DNA of 64,000 nt from Candidatus Hydrogenedens sp. (GCA_016125095.1 WGMK01000015.1:361001-425000); one strand, 5' to 3'; positions 34,261 to 42,476 are shown, numbered from the stretch's first letter. Numbers and translations are program-made. The notes: generated from the letters alone by a model not told the origin.

Positions 34261-35007
34261 ATGGGCTTCGATTACGACGCGGCCGCGCCCGGCTACGACA
34301 ATTACCGCACGGGTAGCGGTCCGTATTTCGAGCAACTGCTGACGCTGGCGGCGGAGTCGCCCGCGGGGCCAGTGCTGGAATTCGGCGCGGGCACCGGCAA
34401 CAACACGCGCGAATTCCTGCAGGCGCATCCGCGGCCCTTTGTGGCGCTCGAGCGTTCGGCCGGCATGCTGGCCCAGGGCGCGGCCAAGGTGCCCGGCGTG
34501 CGCTGGACCCGCGGCTGCGCCACGCACATGCCTTTCCGCGACAGCACTTTCGCATACATCTTCTCGACCTATGTGCTGCACCACATCGCGGATATCGGGC
34601 AGCTATACCATGAATGTCTGCGCGTGCTGAAGCCCGGCGGCTGCTGCGCCTGCATCACCGTGCCGGAGACCTTCATCCTCGAGCATCCGATGAACGCCTA
34701 CTTCCCGAGCTTTGCCGAGGTGGACCTGCGCCGTTTCCAGCCCATCGACGAGGTGGAGGATGCGATGCGCGCCGCCGGATTCCGTCGCGTGGAAAGCGTC
34801 ATCACCGTTTCCCGGCCCCGCCCCATCGATGCGGACTTCGTGGAAAAGGTGGCCAACCAATACATCTCCACCTACGCCTTGCTGCCTCGCGACGAATTCG
34901 AGCGCGGCGTCGAACGCCTCCGAGCCGACGTCCAGCGCCTCGGCCAACTACCCGAGCCCTTCGAGCGCGAGGCGGCGGTGGTGTGGGGTTTCAAGCCCCG
35001 GGGCTAA
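34261..35007 (+). CDS. Class I SAM-dependent methyltransferase
   Basis: A 248-residue protein with the Rossmann methyltransferase fold. Motif I is VLEFGAGTGNNTREF near residue 38, an acidic residue at the end of strand 2 sits in VALERSAGML, and the MPFRDSTFAYIFSTYVLHHI segment matches Methyltransf_11. The C-terminal third is not diagnostic of a substrate. It follows glyS after 12 bases and was probably co-transcribed with it, without an obvious functional link. The ATG is the first plausible start; no strong Shine-Dalgarno is present, though a GGGCTG lies upstream. Confidence 0.88.
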   Translation: MGFDYDAAAPGYDNYRTGSGPYFEQLLTLAAESPAGPVLEFGAGTGNNTREFLQAHPRPFVALERSAGMLAQGAAKVPGVRWTRGCATHMPFRDSTFAYIFSTYVLHHIADIGQLYHECLRVLKPGGCCACITVPETFILEHPMNAYFPSFAEVDLRRFQPIDEVEDAMRAAGFRRVESVITVSRPRPIDADFVEKVANQYISTYALLPRDEFERGVERLRADVQRLGQLPEPFEREAAVVWGFKPRG

Positions 35008-35115
35008 GGCGCTGGGCCTCATGCTCTTCAAGGAATATAGGCACGGTAGGTGTTCGAAAGGGGTGGCCTGGAAAGCTGAAGTTCGCTACACTGAGCCTGT
35101 ACCGGAGGGATTACC

Positions 35116-35445
35116 TTGGAGGATGAAGGCGAATCCGCAGGCCTAGGTAGGGCTGCTTCAAGTGGCCGGATTTACTGGCGAAAGCATGCGCTCAGTCGCT
35201 GTTTCGAGCGGGAAATATCGAGAAGCGAGGTGCTTCACGCTCTGGCGCACGGAAAAATCATTGAACGATATCCCGACGACCATCCGTTTCCCAGCTGCCT
35301 TATACTCTTGGTAGAGAAGTTGCCGCTGCACGTGGTCGCCGCTCTGGATCCTGAAACTGGAATCGCGCATATCATTACCGTATACCGACCGGACACCTCT
35401 CGTTTCGAGCCCGATTGGACAACCAGGAGAAAGCCTGATGCCTGA
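35116..35445 (+). CDS. DUF4258 protein, probable toxin of a type II toxin-antitoxin-like pair
   Basis: A 109-residue protein matching DUF4258, a family often paired with YgiT-type zinc-finger proteins. Conserved features include KHALSRCFEREISRSEVLHAL, the ERYPDDHPFPSCLIL segment and the closing HIITVYRPD. These proteins have a RelE-like or similar small fold and are thought to act as toxins, though their activity is largely unproven. The TTG start is chosen because a GGAGG lies seven bases before it. The next gene overlaps by eight bases. The sequence is visibly less GC-rich than its neighbours, consistent with transfer of the pair. Confidence 0.8.
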   Translation: MEDEGESAGLGRAASSGRIYWRKHALSRCFEREISRSEVLHALAHGKIIERYPDDHPFPSCLILLVEKLPLHVVAALDPETGIAHIITVYRPDTSRFEPDWTTRRKPDA

Positions 35446-35680
35446 GCACGCCGGAAAATGTCCGCTATGCGGCGGAGTGAAATCGGCCGGCAATACGACC
35501 TTCACCGCCGATATGAACGCATCCGTAGTTGTAGTACGCGAAGTGCCCGCGCTTGTGTGCGAACAATGCGGCGAAGCATGGATTCAAGACGCGGTTGCCG
35601 CAAAGCTCGAGGCTATCGTGAACGATGCGCGGAATAAGCATACACTCGTCGAAGTGGCGCAATGGCAGGACGTAGCGTAG
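35438..35680 (+). CDS. YgiT-type zinc-finger protein, probable antitoxin
   Basis: An 80-residue protein with a zinc-binding site formed by Cys8, Cys11, Cys41 and Cys44 (CPLC and CEQC), the YgiT/MqsA N-terminal zinc-finger type. Full MqsA has an additional HTH domain that is missing here; the short form alone is commonly found next to DUF4258 or similar genes. The remaining 35 residues are helical and could bind the partner. It overlaps the DUF4258 gene by eight bases, consistent with coupled translation. Antitoxin function is inferred from family and arrangement. Confidence 0.82.
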   Translation: MPEHAGKCPLCGGVKSAGNTTFTADMNASVVVVREVPALVCEQCGEAWIQDAVAAKLEAIVNDARNKHTLVEVAQWQDVA

Positions 35681-35685
35681 ACCGC

Positions 35686-35713
35686 TTACGTTCCGACACC
35701 GCCGTGCTACACT
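35686..35713 (+). promoter_or_regulatory. Candidate leaderless promoter of rsgA
   Basis: TTACGT (35686-35691), 16 bases, then TACACT (35708-35713) within TGCTACACT, an extended -10. The ATG of rsgA is at 35722, eight bases later, and the interval AGCCCCCG has no Shine-Dalgarno. Transcription would start near 35720. Confidence 0.5.
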
Positions 35714-35721
35714 AGCCCCCG

Positions 35722-36843
35722 ATGGCGAAGAAAAAGAAGCTCGAGAAAAAGAAGCGGCGCACGGTGCGCGAACGGGACTGGCTGACGCACGGCGAGTCGT
35801 CGTTTACACATGACTTGGTGCGGCACCGCCGCGCGCAGGTGAAGCTGTCGGAATCGTCGGTGGAGCAGGCGGCGCCGCCGGAGGACTTCGAGCCCAATGC
35901 AACGGTGATTTCCCATTCGAAGAAATGGGGCTTCGTACAGATGGACGGCAGCGAGCAGCTGTGCATCATCGACGAGCGGCTGAAGGAGCACGGCGCGACG
36001 CTCATTGCCCCGGGCGACGAAGTGCTGGTCGAAATCGAGGAAGACGAGGCCATCATCCGGGCCATCGCGCCGCGCCGCTCGCGACTCAGCCGACCCTCCA
36101 CGCGCCATCACGACGTGTCGGAACAAGTTATTGCCGCGAACGTGGACCACTTGATTGTGGTGGCCGCGGCGGCCGAGCCCCCCTTCCGCGCGGGGCTGGT
36201 CGATCGCTATCTCATCGCCGCGCAGACCGGCGGCATCGAGCCGCTGCTCTGCATCAACAAGATGGACCTCGTCGAGGAGCCGCCGGCCGAAGTGGCACTG
36301 TACAAAGACCTCGGCGTGCAGGTATTCCTGACCAGCTGCGAAACCCGCGCCGGACTCGATGCGCTGCTGGCGGCCCTGCGCGGCAAGACGGCCGTACTCT
36401 CGGGCCATAGCGGCGTCGGCAAATCCTCGCTGCTGAACGCGCTCGACCCGGACCTAAGGCTCCATACGCAACCCATCAGCGACCACAGCCGCCGCGGCCA
36501 GCACACCACCACGCTCAGCCGGCTTTACGAACTCCGCGACGGCATCCGCATCATCGATACCCCGGGCATCCGGGCGCTGGGCCTGTGGCAGGTATCGCCC
36601 GAAGAAGTCGCCTACTACTTCCCCGACATCGCCGAAGTCAGTGCCGCGTGCCGCTTCCGGGATTGCACCCACACCCACGAGCCCGAATGCGCCGTACGCG
36701 CCGCCGTCGAGGCCGGCACCCTGCATCGAGGCCGCTACGACTCCTACCTCCGCATCCGCGCCAGCCTCGAATCCGACACTGGCACCACCCCCGGCCGTAT
36801 GGCCTCCAACTGGCAGGCCGGCGTGAAGGGCGCAGAAGAGTAA
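35722..36843 (+). CDS. rsgA: Ribosome small subunit-dependent GTPase RsgA
   Basis: A 373-residue circularly permuted GTPase that acts in late maturation of the 30S ribosomal subunit. A lysine/arginine-rich N terminus is followed by an OB-fold, then GTPase motifs in permuted order: G4 NKMD (179-182), G1 GHSGVGKSS (228-236) and G3 DTPG (279-282). The C-terminal zinc finger uses Cys310, Cys315, a His at 317 or 319 and Cys323. Family length is typically about 300-350 residues, and the extra residues lie at both ends. It sits between two toxin-antitoxin-like pairs, which is a gene-order oddity rather than a functional link. The start lacks a Shine-Dalgarno and fits a leaderless transcript. Confidence 0.95.
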   Translation: MAKKKKLEKKKRRTVRERDWLTHGESSFTHDLVRHRRAQVKLSESSVEQAAPPEDFEPNATVISHSKKWGFVQMDGSEQLCIIDERLKEHGATLIAPGDEVLVEIEEDEAIIRAIAPRRSRLSRPSTRHHDVSEQVIAANVDHLIVVAAAAEPPFRAGLVDRYLIAAQTGGIEPLLCINKMDLVEEPPAEVALYKDLGVQVFLTSCETRAGLDALLAALRGKTAVLSGHSGVGKSSLLNALDPDLRLHTQPISDHSRRGQHTTTLSRLYELRDGIRIIDTPGIRALGLWQVSPEEVAYYFPDIAEVSAACRFRDCTHTHEPECAVRAAVEAGTLHRGRYDSYLRIRASLESDTGTTPGRMASNWQAGVKGAEE

Positions 36844-36896
36844 AGGCTTTCAGTACAAGAGAATCCCCCGTGTAGAACTATGCACACTTGAAATCC

Positions 36897-36912
36897 GCAC
36901 CAAATATGGTGC
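36897..36912. promoter_or_regulatory. Inverted repeat upstream of the HigB/HigA-like pair, possible operator
   Basis: GCACCA-aata-TGGTGC is a 6-bp perfect inverted repeat 107 bases before the toxin ATG. Its size fits binding of an XRE-type dimer such as the downstream antitoxin, but the distance is long and no promoter is clear nearby. Confidence 0.35.
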
Positions 36913-37019
36913 AGTTTGTTGCCAAGAGTAAACACTGTTTCCATCTGAATACATTGGAGACCTAATGGCGTCGCCACCATGGCGTAGCATCTCGAACGGT
37001 CCAAGAAGGCAACGTGCCC

Positions 37020-37373
37020 ATGGAACCTAAGAGGATTTTCGCTGAATTTTATCGGACCGCGAGCGGACGAGAACCCGTTCGCGAGTTTCTCCTGGAATTG
37101 AATAGAGACGACAAGAAAAGCATCGGGATCGCGATTTCGAAGCTTGAATACCGATGGCCCCAAGGCTTACCGCTTTGTCGTCCGCTCGGGGCTGGACTTT
37201 GGGAAGTCCGAGTGGACCTGACCTCGAATCGAATCGCACGGGTGCTCTTCGGGATTGTCTCAGGAAGAATGGTGTTGGTGCATGCATTTATCAAGAAATC
37301 GCAGAAGACGCCACGAAGCGATTTGGAACTCGGGCGTGAGCGCCTGAATGAGGTGTTGAAACATGACAAGTAA
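37020..37373 (+). CDS. RelE/HigB-family toxin (Gp49-like)
   Basis: A 117-residue protein of the phage Gp49-like/HigB branch of RelE toxins, ribosome-dependent mRNA interferases. Family features are FYRTASGREPVREFLLEL near the start, the RPLGAGLWEVRVDL strand and the RVLFGIVSGRMVLVHAFIKKSQKTP core with its basic residues. The ATG at 37020 is preferred to the GTG at 37014 because the AAGAAGG Shine-Dalgarno is then ten bases upstream. It overlaps the antitoxin gene by 11 bases, with toxin first as in higBA loci. Its base composition is less GC-rich than the surrounding genes. Confidence 0.9.
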   Translation: MEPKRIFAEFYRTASGREPVREFLLELNRDDKKSIGIAISKLEYRWPQGLPLCRPLGAGLWEVRVDLTSNRIARVLFGIVSGRMVLVHAFIKKSQKTPRSDLELGRERLNEVLKHDK

Positions 37374-37686
37374 GCACGCTGGTCGCTCTGCGCGCACAAA
37401 ACCGAACCCGCATGTAGGCAGCCGATTCGACGAATTTCTGGACGATGAAGGGCTTCTGGCCGAGTGTGAATTACAGGCGGTCAAGGAACTACTCGCCATG
37501 GACATCAAGGCGGCGATGGATGCTGAGGGATTGTCGAAGTCCGCGATGGCCCGCCGCATGTCGACAAGCCGCCCCGCCTTGGAACGGCTGCTCGATCCGA
37601 AAAACACTTCGGTCACGCTTCACACCCTGCAACGCGCCGCGGCCGCGCTGGGTAAGCGGCTTCATTTGCACTTGAGCAATGCTTAG
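37363..37686 (+). CDS. XRE-family antitoxin (HigA-like)
   Basis: A 107-residue protein with a helix-turn-helix in its second half (KAAMDAEGLSKSAMARRMSTSRPALERLLDPKN, about residues 46-80) typical of HigA/XRE antitoxins. The basic N-terminal 40 residues may contact the toxin. The gene starts within the 3' end of the toxin gene, giving an 11-base overlap and coupled translation. It would neutralise the toxin and repress the operon; a candidate operator lies at 36897-36912. The C terminus ends in LHLHLSN, a common ending in this family. Confidence 0.9.
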   Translation: MTSKHAGRSARTKPNPHVGSRFDEFLDDEGLLAECELQAVKELLAMDIKAAMDAEGLSKSAMARRMSTSRPALERLLDPKNTSVTLHTLQRAAAALGKRLHLHLSNA

Positions 37687-37773
37687 CACGGCGCGCTTGC
37701 TGACCGAAGAAACCTGGATGTGATCTGCATGGTCCTTCTGAGACACACCAACCCCCTGTGGAGATTCCGCATC

Positions 37774-39123
37774 ATGAGACGCTATGCCTTGCCGTTGTTG
37801 ACTGTGTTCCTGGTCCTGGGTTCTTTGACCGCCTCGGCGGGGCTTTCGGAATACGTCGCCGCTCCGGACGACTCCTACAAATACGAAATTACCGAAACCC
37901 GCGATCTGGGCGCCTCGACGGCGTATTCCGTGCGGCTGACGTCGCAGACCTGGCACGACATCGTGTGGCAGCACTGGCTGGCCGTGATTGTGCCCAAGAA
38001 CCTGAGCGATAAGGACGGCGCGCTGCTGCTCATCAGCGGCGGCGACAATGACTCGACGGGACCGAAGTACGGCTCGAGCGAGTTCGCGTCGCTGCAGAAC
38101 GCGGCCGCGGGCACACAGTCCATCGTGGCGGTGCTGGCGCAGGTGCCGAACCAGCCGCTGTTCGGCGACATGCACGAAGACGAGATCATCGCCTATACGC
38201 ACGAGCAGTACGTGGACGGCAAGGGCGACGACTGGTCGCTGCTGTTCCCGATGGTGAAGAGCGCGGTGCGCGCGATGGACACGATTGCGGCCATCGCAAA
38301 GGAGAAGAACGACAAGACGGTGGATCGCTTCGTGCTGACCGGTGCGTCGAAGCGCGGCTGGACGACCTGGCTCACCTCGGCGGTCGACAAGCGCGTCGCA
38401 GCGCTCGCGCCGATAGTCATCGACGTGCTAAACATGGAGCCGCAGATGAAGCGGCAGATGGAAATTTATGGCGGCTACAGTGAGGAAGTGGCGGACTACA
38501 CCGAGCGCGACCTGCAGTCGCGGATGGATTCGCCCAAGGGCCGCGAGCTGCTGGGCCAGGTGGACCCCTATTCGCACCGCGCCGAGATTACCCAACCGAA
38601 GCTGATTGTGAACGGCACGAACGATCCGTACTGGACGGTGGACGCATCGAACCTCTACTTCGACGACCTGACCGGCGAGAAGCGCCTGTACTACCAGGCG
38701 AACACCGGGCACGACATCAACCTGACGGGCGCGACGACGATTACCGAGTTCTATCGTTGCGCGCTCACGGGCGATGCCTTCCCGGCCCTGCACTGGCAGC
38801 AGAACCCGGACAACCTGAATCGGCTGGTGCTGAACTGGGAACGCGACGGCGGCACGCTGATGCTCTGGACGGCGACCTCGCCCAACCGCGACTTCCGCCA
38901 GTCGGAATGGAGCAGCAAGATCGTAAATTCCGACAAGACGGCGGAGGTTACCGTGGACACGCCCGAGGAAGGCTACCTTGCCTACTACGCCGAGGTGCGG
39001 TTTACGGGCCCGATGGCGCCCTTCGGCGTGTGCTCAAAGATGACCGTGGTGCCCGACACCATCCCGGCCGAGGGCACGCGCACCTACGAACTGCAGAAGC
39101 AGCAGGCTGCCAAGGCGGAGTAA
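37774..39123 (+). CDS. Secreted PhoPQ-activated pathogenicity-related protein (alpha/beta hydrolase fold)
   Basis: A 449-residue exported protein of the PhoPQ_related family (PF10142). A signal peptide (about residues 1-22, ending ASA) is followed by an alpha/beta hydrolase-like domain. The nucleophile elbow is TGASKRGW, and candidate acid and base residues occur in NGTNDPYW and NTGHDI, matching the family's conserved sites. The last 110 residues form a beta-rich region (MLWTATSPNRDFR) also typical of the family. Substrate is unknown. The ATG at 37774 is preferred to upstream starts at 37720 because it sits directly before the signal peptide and has a GGAG 11 bases upstream. It ends before a strong terminator. 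Confidence 0.92.
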   Translation: MRRYALPLLTVFLVLGSLTASAGLSEYVAAPDDSYKYEITETRDLGASTAYSVRLTSQTWHDIVWQHWLAVIVPKNLSDKDGALLLISGGDNDSTGPKYGSSEFASLQNAAAGTQSIVAVLAQVPNQPLFGDMHEDEIIAYTHEQYVDGKGDDWSLLFPMVKSAVRAMDTIAAIAKEKNDKTVDRFVLTGASKRGWTTWLTSAVDKRVAALAPIVIDVLNMEPQMKRQMEIYGGYSEEVADYTERDLQSRMDSPKGRELLGQVDPYSHRAEITQPKLIVNGTNDPYWTVDASNLYFDDLTGEKRLYYQANTGHDINLTGATTITEFYRCALTGDAFPALHWQQNPDNLNRLVLNWERDGGTLMLWTATSPNRDFRQSEWSSKIVNSDKTAEVTVDTPEEGYLAYYAEVRFTGPMAPFGVCSKMTVVPDTIPAEGTRTYELQKQQAAKAE

Positions 39124-39142
39124 CCTGAACCCCGACCGATTC

Positions 39143-39178
39143 GACCCCGCGGTGCCGATGTGCCGCGGGGTCTTTTTT
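39143..39178 (+). terminator. Rho-independent terminator after the PhoPQ-related gene
   Basis: GACCCCGCGG (39143-39152) and CCGCGGGGTC (39163-39172) form a perfect 10-bp stem with a 10-base loop, followed by six T residues (39173-39178). It lies 19 bases after the stop. Confidence 0.95.
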
Positions 39179-39181
39179 GCC

Positions 39182-40018
39182 TCAATTCCAGCGCAGCACC
39201 CAAGACGGCGCCGACTGCGGCACGTAGCGGCGCACGCGGGGATAGGCGATTACCGCATAGGCCACGGCGGCGGCCGCAAACAGCAGCGCGGCCAGCAGGC
39301 TAAACACCCGCGCGGCCCCCGGAAGGCCTACCAGCACGTGCCGGGCAGGATTCGCCGGATCGAAATAGACGGTGAGAAAGCCTGTACCCGCAGCGCCGCG
39401 CCTGACATCGAACCCTGCACCGCCCGGTAATGCGCTGCCCACGCGCCCGCTGCCAAAGCCCAGCGGCACGGATGCCCCGGCATCGGGCAGGATCGTATCG
39501 AGCTTGTGCGCCACGAAAGCGTAGTCCCCGCCGCGCGCCGCCGCCAGCCAATGGCGCGGCAAGTCGTAGAGCGTCCGGTATCCCTGGTCGTACACCACTT
39601 GAAACAGATGGGCCGGGATCTGGTGGAAACTCTCGACGCCCTTCTTGCGCAGCACGGAGACGACCTCGGGCGGCAGGTCTTCGAACCGGAGATAACCCTG
39701 GGCGGCCAGCCGTTCGATGGCGCTCTTGGGCAGCGCGGCATAGAGCGCGCGCTGCAGCCACGCATCCTGATTGCGGCCCGTGTAGCTGACGCCGTCCACG
39801 GTGTAGGCATAGTCCACCAGGAGCGCGCGCGCGCCCGAAGCCGCGCCGCCGGCCCAGCGCAATCCATAGACATCTGCCTGAACGGTGCGATAGCCGCGGA
39901 CCGATGCCGACCCGGGTACGGACTGGAGCGCGAAATAGGCGGCCGCCAGCAACAGCGGGAGCGCCAGCGCCTCGGCGAATCCGAGGCGGAGCGTGGCGCG
40001 TTTCCGCTGCAAGCTCAT
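39182..40018 (-). CDS. DUF3592-like membrane protein with an inserted domain
   Basis: A 278-residue protein with a membrane helix near each end (about residues 15-33 and 240-262). Between them, VDYAYTVDGVSYTGRNQ and VYFDPANPARHVLVGLP resemble the two halves of the DUF3592 extracytoplasmic domain, but about 110 residues intervene between the halves (LPKSAIERLAAQGYLRF to KLDTILPDAGAS), so the domain appears interrupted by a helical insert. The function of DUF3592 proteins is unknown. The start at 40018 is chosen because the upstream frame to 40051 adds no homology; the Shine-Dalgarno is weak. It converges with the PhoPQ-related gene. Confidence 0.72.
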   Translation of the reverse strand: MSLQRKRATLRLGFAEALALPLLLAAAYFALQSVPGSASVRGYRTVQADVYGLRWAGGAASGARALLVDYAYTVDGVSYTGRNQDAWLQRALYAALPKSAIERLAAQGYLRFEDLPPEVVSVLRKKGVESFHQIPAHLFQVVYDQGYRTLYDLPRHWLAAARGGDYAFVAHKLDTILPDAGASVPLGFGSGRVGSALPGGAGFDVRRGAAGTGFLTVYFDPANPARHVLVGLPGAARVFSLLAALLFAAAAVAYAVIAYPRVRRYVPQSAPSWVLRWN

Positions 40019-40110
40019 GGTTGGGGCCTTTCCCGCGGCGCACGTTCGCAACTCAAGTCTTTGCCCATTATACTGCGCTGACCGCGCTACGAAAACCCGG
40101 AGGTTCCGTC

Positions 40111-41085
40111 ATGATTGGAGTGCTGGCCTCGTGCCTGATTTCGGCGGCATCGCTCGCCGCGCCCGTGCAGGTGATTCTGGATACCGACCTGGGCGACGAT
40201 ATCGACGACACCTGGGCGCTGGCGCAGCTGGTGGCAGCCCCGGAGGTGGAGGTGAAGCTCGTGGTGACGGCCTTCCGCAATACGCCGGCCAAGGCGGAGC
40301 TGGTAAGCAAGATGCTGGCGGCCATGGAATGCGAAGGCATTCCGCTGGGCATCGGCCCGAAGACGGGCGACCAGCCGCTGAACCACGACCCGGCCTGGCG
40401 CGCGGATTTCGACGTGGCGGCCTACCGCGGCGAAGTGCTGGAGGACGGCGTTCAGGCACTCATCGATACCGTGCACGCCATCGGCGAAGGCGCGGTGATC
40501 TGCGTTATCGGGCCGCAGACCAACATCGGCGCGGCGCTTGATCGCGATCCCTCTATCGCCGAGCACGCGCGCATCGTGTCGATGGCTGGCAGCGTGCGCG
40601 TGGGCTACAACGGCTCGGAAAAGCCGAGCGTGGAGTGGAACGTGAAAGGCGATATCCCTGCCATCCGCAAGGTGTTCGCGGCCCCGTGGCCGATCACCTT
40701 CGCGCCGCTGGATTCCTGCGGCACGCTCCGGCTCGAGGGCGAGCGCTATCAGACGGTCGCCGATTCGGACGCGCCGCTGGCCAAGATGGTGATCGAGAAT
40801 TACACCGGCTGGAAAAACCGCAAGCACTACGGCGAAGACCAGAGCAGCATTCTGTTCGACACCGCGGCCGTGCAGCTCTGCTTCGACGAATCGCCCTTCG
40901 TGATGGAAACCGTCAAGTTGTCCATCGACGACGAGGGCATGACGGTCGAGGACGAGGAACACGGGCGGCCCGTGGCCTGTGCGATGGACTGGCAGGATCG
41001 GGACAAGTTCGAGACGATGCTGGTCGAGCGGCTGACGGACCCGAAAGGGGCGGGCGGGCGCTATCTACCCGCGAAGGGCGAGTAG
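40111..41085 (+). CDS. Inosine/uridine-preferring nucleoside hydrolase family protein, exported
   Basis: A 324-residue protein of the IUNH family, which hydrolyses the N-glycosidic bond of ribonucleosides. The calcium-binding signature DTDLGDDIDD is at residues 24-33, preceded by a probable signal peptide (residues 1-17, ending SLAA), so it may act in the periplasm on salvaged nucleosides. Other conserved segments are ICVIGPQTNIGAAL, IVSMAGSVRVGYNG and FDTAAVQLCF. The ATG at 40111 has a CCGGAGG seven bases upstream; the open frame to 39904 is non-coding. Its end overlaps the convergent aminotransferase gene by 21 bases. A TATACT box is at about 40071. Confidence 0.93.
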   Translation: MIGVLASCLISAASLAAPVQVILDTDLGDDIDDTWALAQLVAAPEVEVKLVVTAFRNTPAKAELVSKMLAAMECEGIPLGIGPKTGDQPLNHDPAWRADFDVAAYRGEVLEDGVQALIDTVHAIGEGAVICVIGPQTNIGAALDRDPSIAEHARIVSMAGSVRVGYNGSEKPSVEWNVKGDIPAIRKVFAAPWPITFAPLDSCGTLRLEGERYQTVADSDAPLAKMVIENYTGWKNRKHYGEDQSSILFDTAAVQLCFDESPFVMETVKLSIDDEGMTVEDEEHGRPVACAMDWQDRDKFETMLVERLTDPKGAGGRYLPAKGE

Positions 41086-42219
41086 CAGGTCGCACACGCG
41101 GTCGACGAGCGGCAACTCCAACGCGCCGTATATCGGCAGACAGAGCACTTCGCGCGCGGCGCGTTCGGCTTCGGGCAGGTTCTCCGGACGCGCCGACGGC
41201 AAGTCGCGGTAGAAATCGAAGTGGCTGCACAGCGGGAAAAAGTATTTCCGCGTAATCACATTGCAGGCGCGCATGGTTTCATGCACCTCGTCGCGGCTAC
41301 GGCCGAACGCGGCGGCATCGATACGCACGGGCATGTAGGCGCCGTTCGGCGTGATGCCCCGATGCTCCGACAATAGCGTCAGGCCCCGCTCTCCGGTCAG
41401 GCGTTCGCGGTAGCGGCGCAGCACGGCGCGGCGGCCCTCCAACTCGGCCTCCACCCCATCGAGATTGAGCAGGCCCAGAGTCGCATTCAACTCGCTCATC
41501 TTACCGTTGATGCCCGGACTGAGCACCTGCTCTTCGCCGGCGATGCCAAAGTTCTTGAGCAGGTCGATGCGACGCTTGAGCGCTGCATCGCGCGCGATGA
41601 CCGCGCCGCCCTCAGCCGTGGTGAATACCTTGGTGGCGTGGAAGCTCAGCACCGACACATCGCCGCGCGCGAGCGGCGGTCCGTTTACATCGCGCACGCC
41701 GAAGATGTGGGCGGCATCGTAGAGCACGGGCAATCCATGGCGTTTCGCGATCGCCTCGATGCCGTCCATGTCGCACAGGCCGCCATACACATGCACCGGC
41801 AGGATGGCCCGCGTTTCGCGCGTGATGCTCCGCTCGAGCTTCGCCGGGTCCATCGTGTAGTCGTCCGGCTTGATGTCGCAGAACACGGGCGTCAGCCGGT
41901 TCCAGAACAGCGTATGCGTGGTGGCGGGAAAGGTGAACGGCGTGGTGACCACTTCGCCCGAGGCGATGCCCAGCGACTGGATGCCCACGAGCATGGCGAT
42001 GGTGCCATTGCAGAAGAGGCTGGCGTGCTCGACACCGTGGAACGCGGCAATCCGCTGTTCGAGTTCCTGGTGGGCGTCGCCGGCGTTGGCCAGCCAGCGC
42101 TTCTCCCACACGGGGCGGAGGCGTTCAGTGTAGGCCTCGAGGCTGGGCAATGCGGGGCGCGTGACATAGAGGGGCTCGGGCAGCCTGTGCTGCTGGATAA
42201 GCGCGTCGCGTCCGCTCAT
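41065..42219 (-). CDS. DegT/DnrJ/EryC1/StrS-family sugar aminotransferase
   Basis: A 384-residue PLP-dependent enzyme that usually transaminates nucleotide-linked keto-sugars for surface glycans. The PLP lysine is Lys197 in SFHATKVFTTAEGG, and Asp168 lies in the YDAAH motif. The N-terminal NGTIAMLVGIQSLG and HVYGGLCDMD segments are typical. The ATG at 42219 is preferred to 42381: upstream residues run into the tRNA gene and look non-coding, and GGAAGGGG lies four bases before the ATG. It is next to the polytopic membrane protein and SGNH genes on the opposite strand, which suggests glycan modification as a local theme. It overlaps the nucleoside hydrolase by 21 bases. Confidence 0.93.
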   Translation of the reverse strand: MSGRDALIQQHRLPEPLYVTRPALPSLEAYTERLRPVWEKRWLANAGDAHQELEQRIAAFHGVEHASLFCNGTIAMLVGIQSLGIASGEVVTTPFTFPATTHTLFWNRLTPVFCDIKPDDYTMDPAKLERSITRETRAILPVHVYGGLCDMDGIEAIAKRHGLPVLYDAAHIFGVRDVNGPPLARGDVSVLSFHATKVFTTAEGGAVIARDAALKRRIDLLKNFGIAGEEQVLSPGINGKMSELNATLGLLNLDGVEAELEGRRAVLRRYRERLTGERGLTLLSEHRGITPNGAYMPVRIDAAAFGRSRDEVHETMRACNVITRKYFFPLCSHFDFYRDLPSARPENLPEAERAAREVLCLPIYGALELPLVDRVCDLLLALRG

Positions 42220-42261
42220 GGCCCCTTCCCCGCGTCGTGCCCTGTGCCGGAGCAGGTGAAA

Positions 42262-42336
42262 TGGCGCGCCCGAGAGGAATCGAACCTCTATCTGTGGCTC
42301 CGGAGGCCGCCATTCTATCCGTTGAACTACGGGCGC
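42262..42336 (-). tRNA. tRNA-Arg(CCG)
   Basis: The minus strand folds as a complete 75-base tRNA with encoded CCA. The acceptor stem GCGCCCG pairs with CGGGCGC, the D stem is GTTC/GAAT with one G-U pair, the anticodon loop is CTCCGGA giving anticodon CCG, and the T stem is AGAGG/CCTCT with loop TTCGATT. The discriminator is G. The anticodon stem GCGGC/GCCAC has one C-A mismatch at positions 28-42. It reads CGG arginine codons. Confidence 0.93.
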
Positions 42337-42476
42337 GTAAGGTCGAGAGGATAGCAGATGAACCGCGGTCTGTTCCAGCAATGGACGCCGGACGGATATT
42401 GCGCGGGGTCTGCTTTCGCCGCATCCGGTTTCTCGTCTATCATGCCCGCTCTTCCGGAATACTCAGGGACTTCGTA

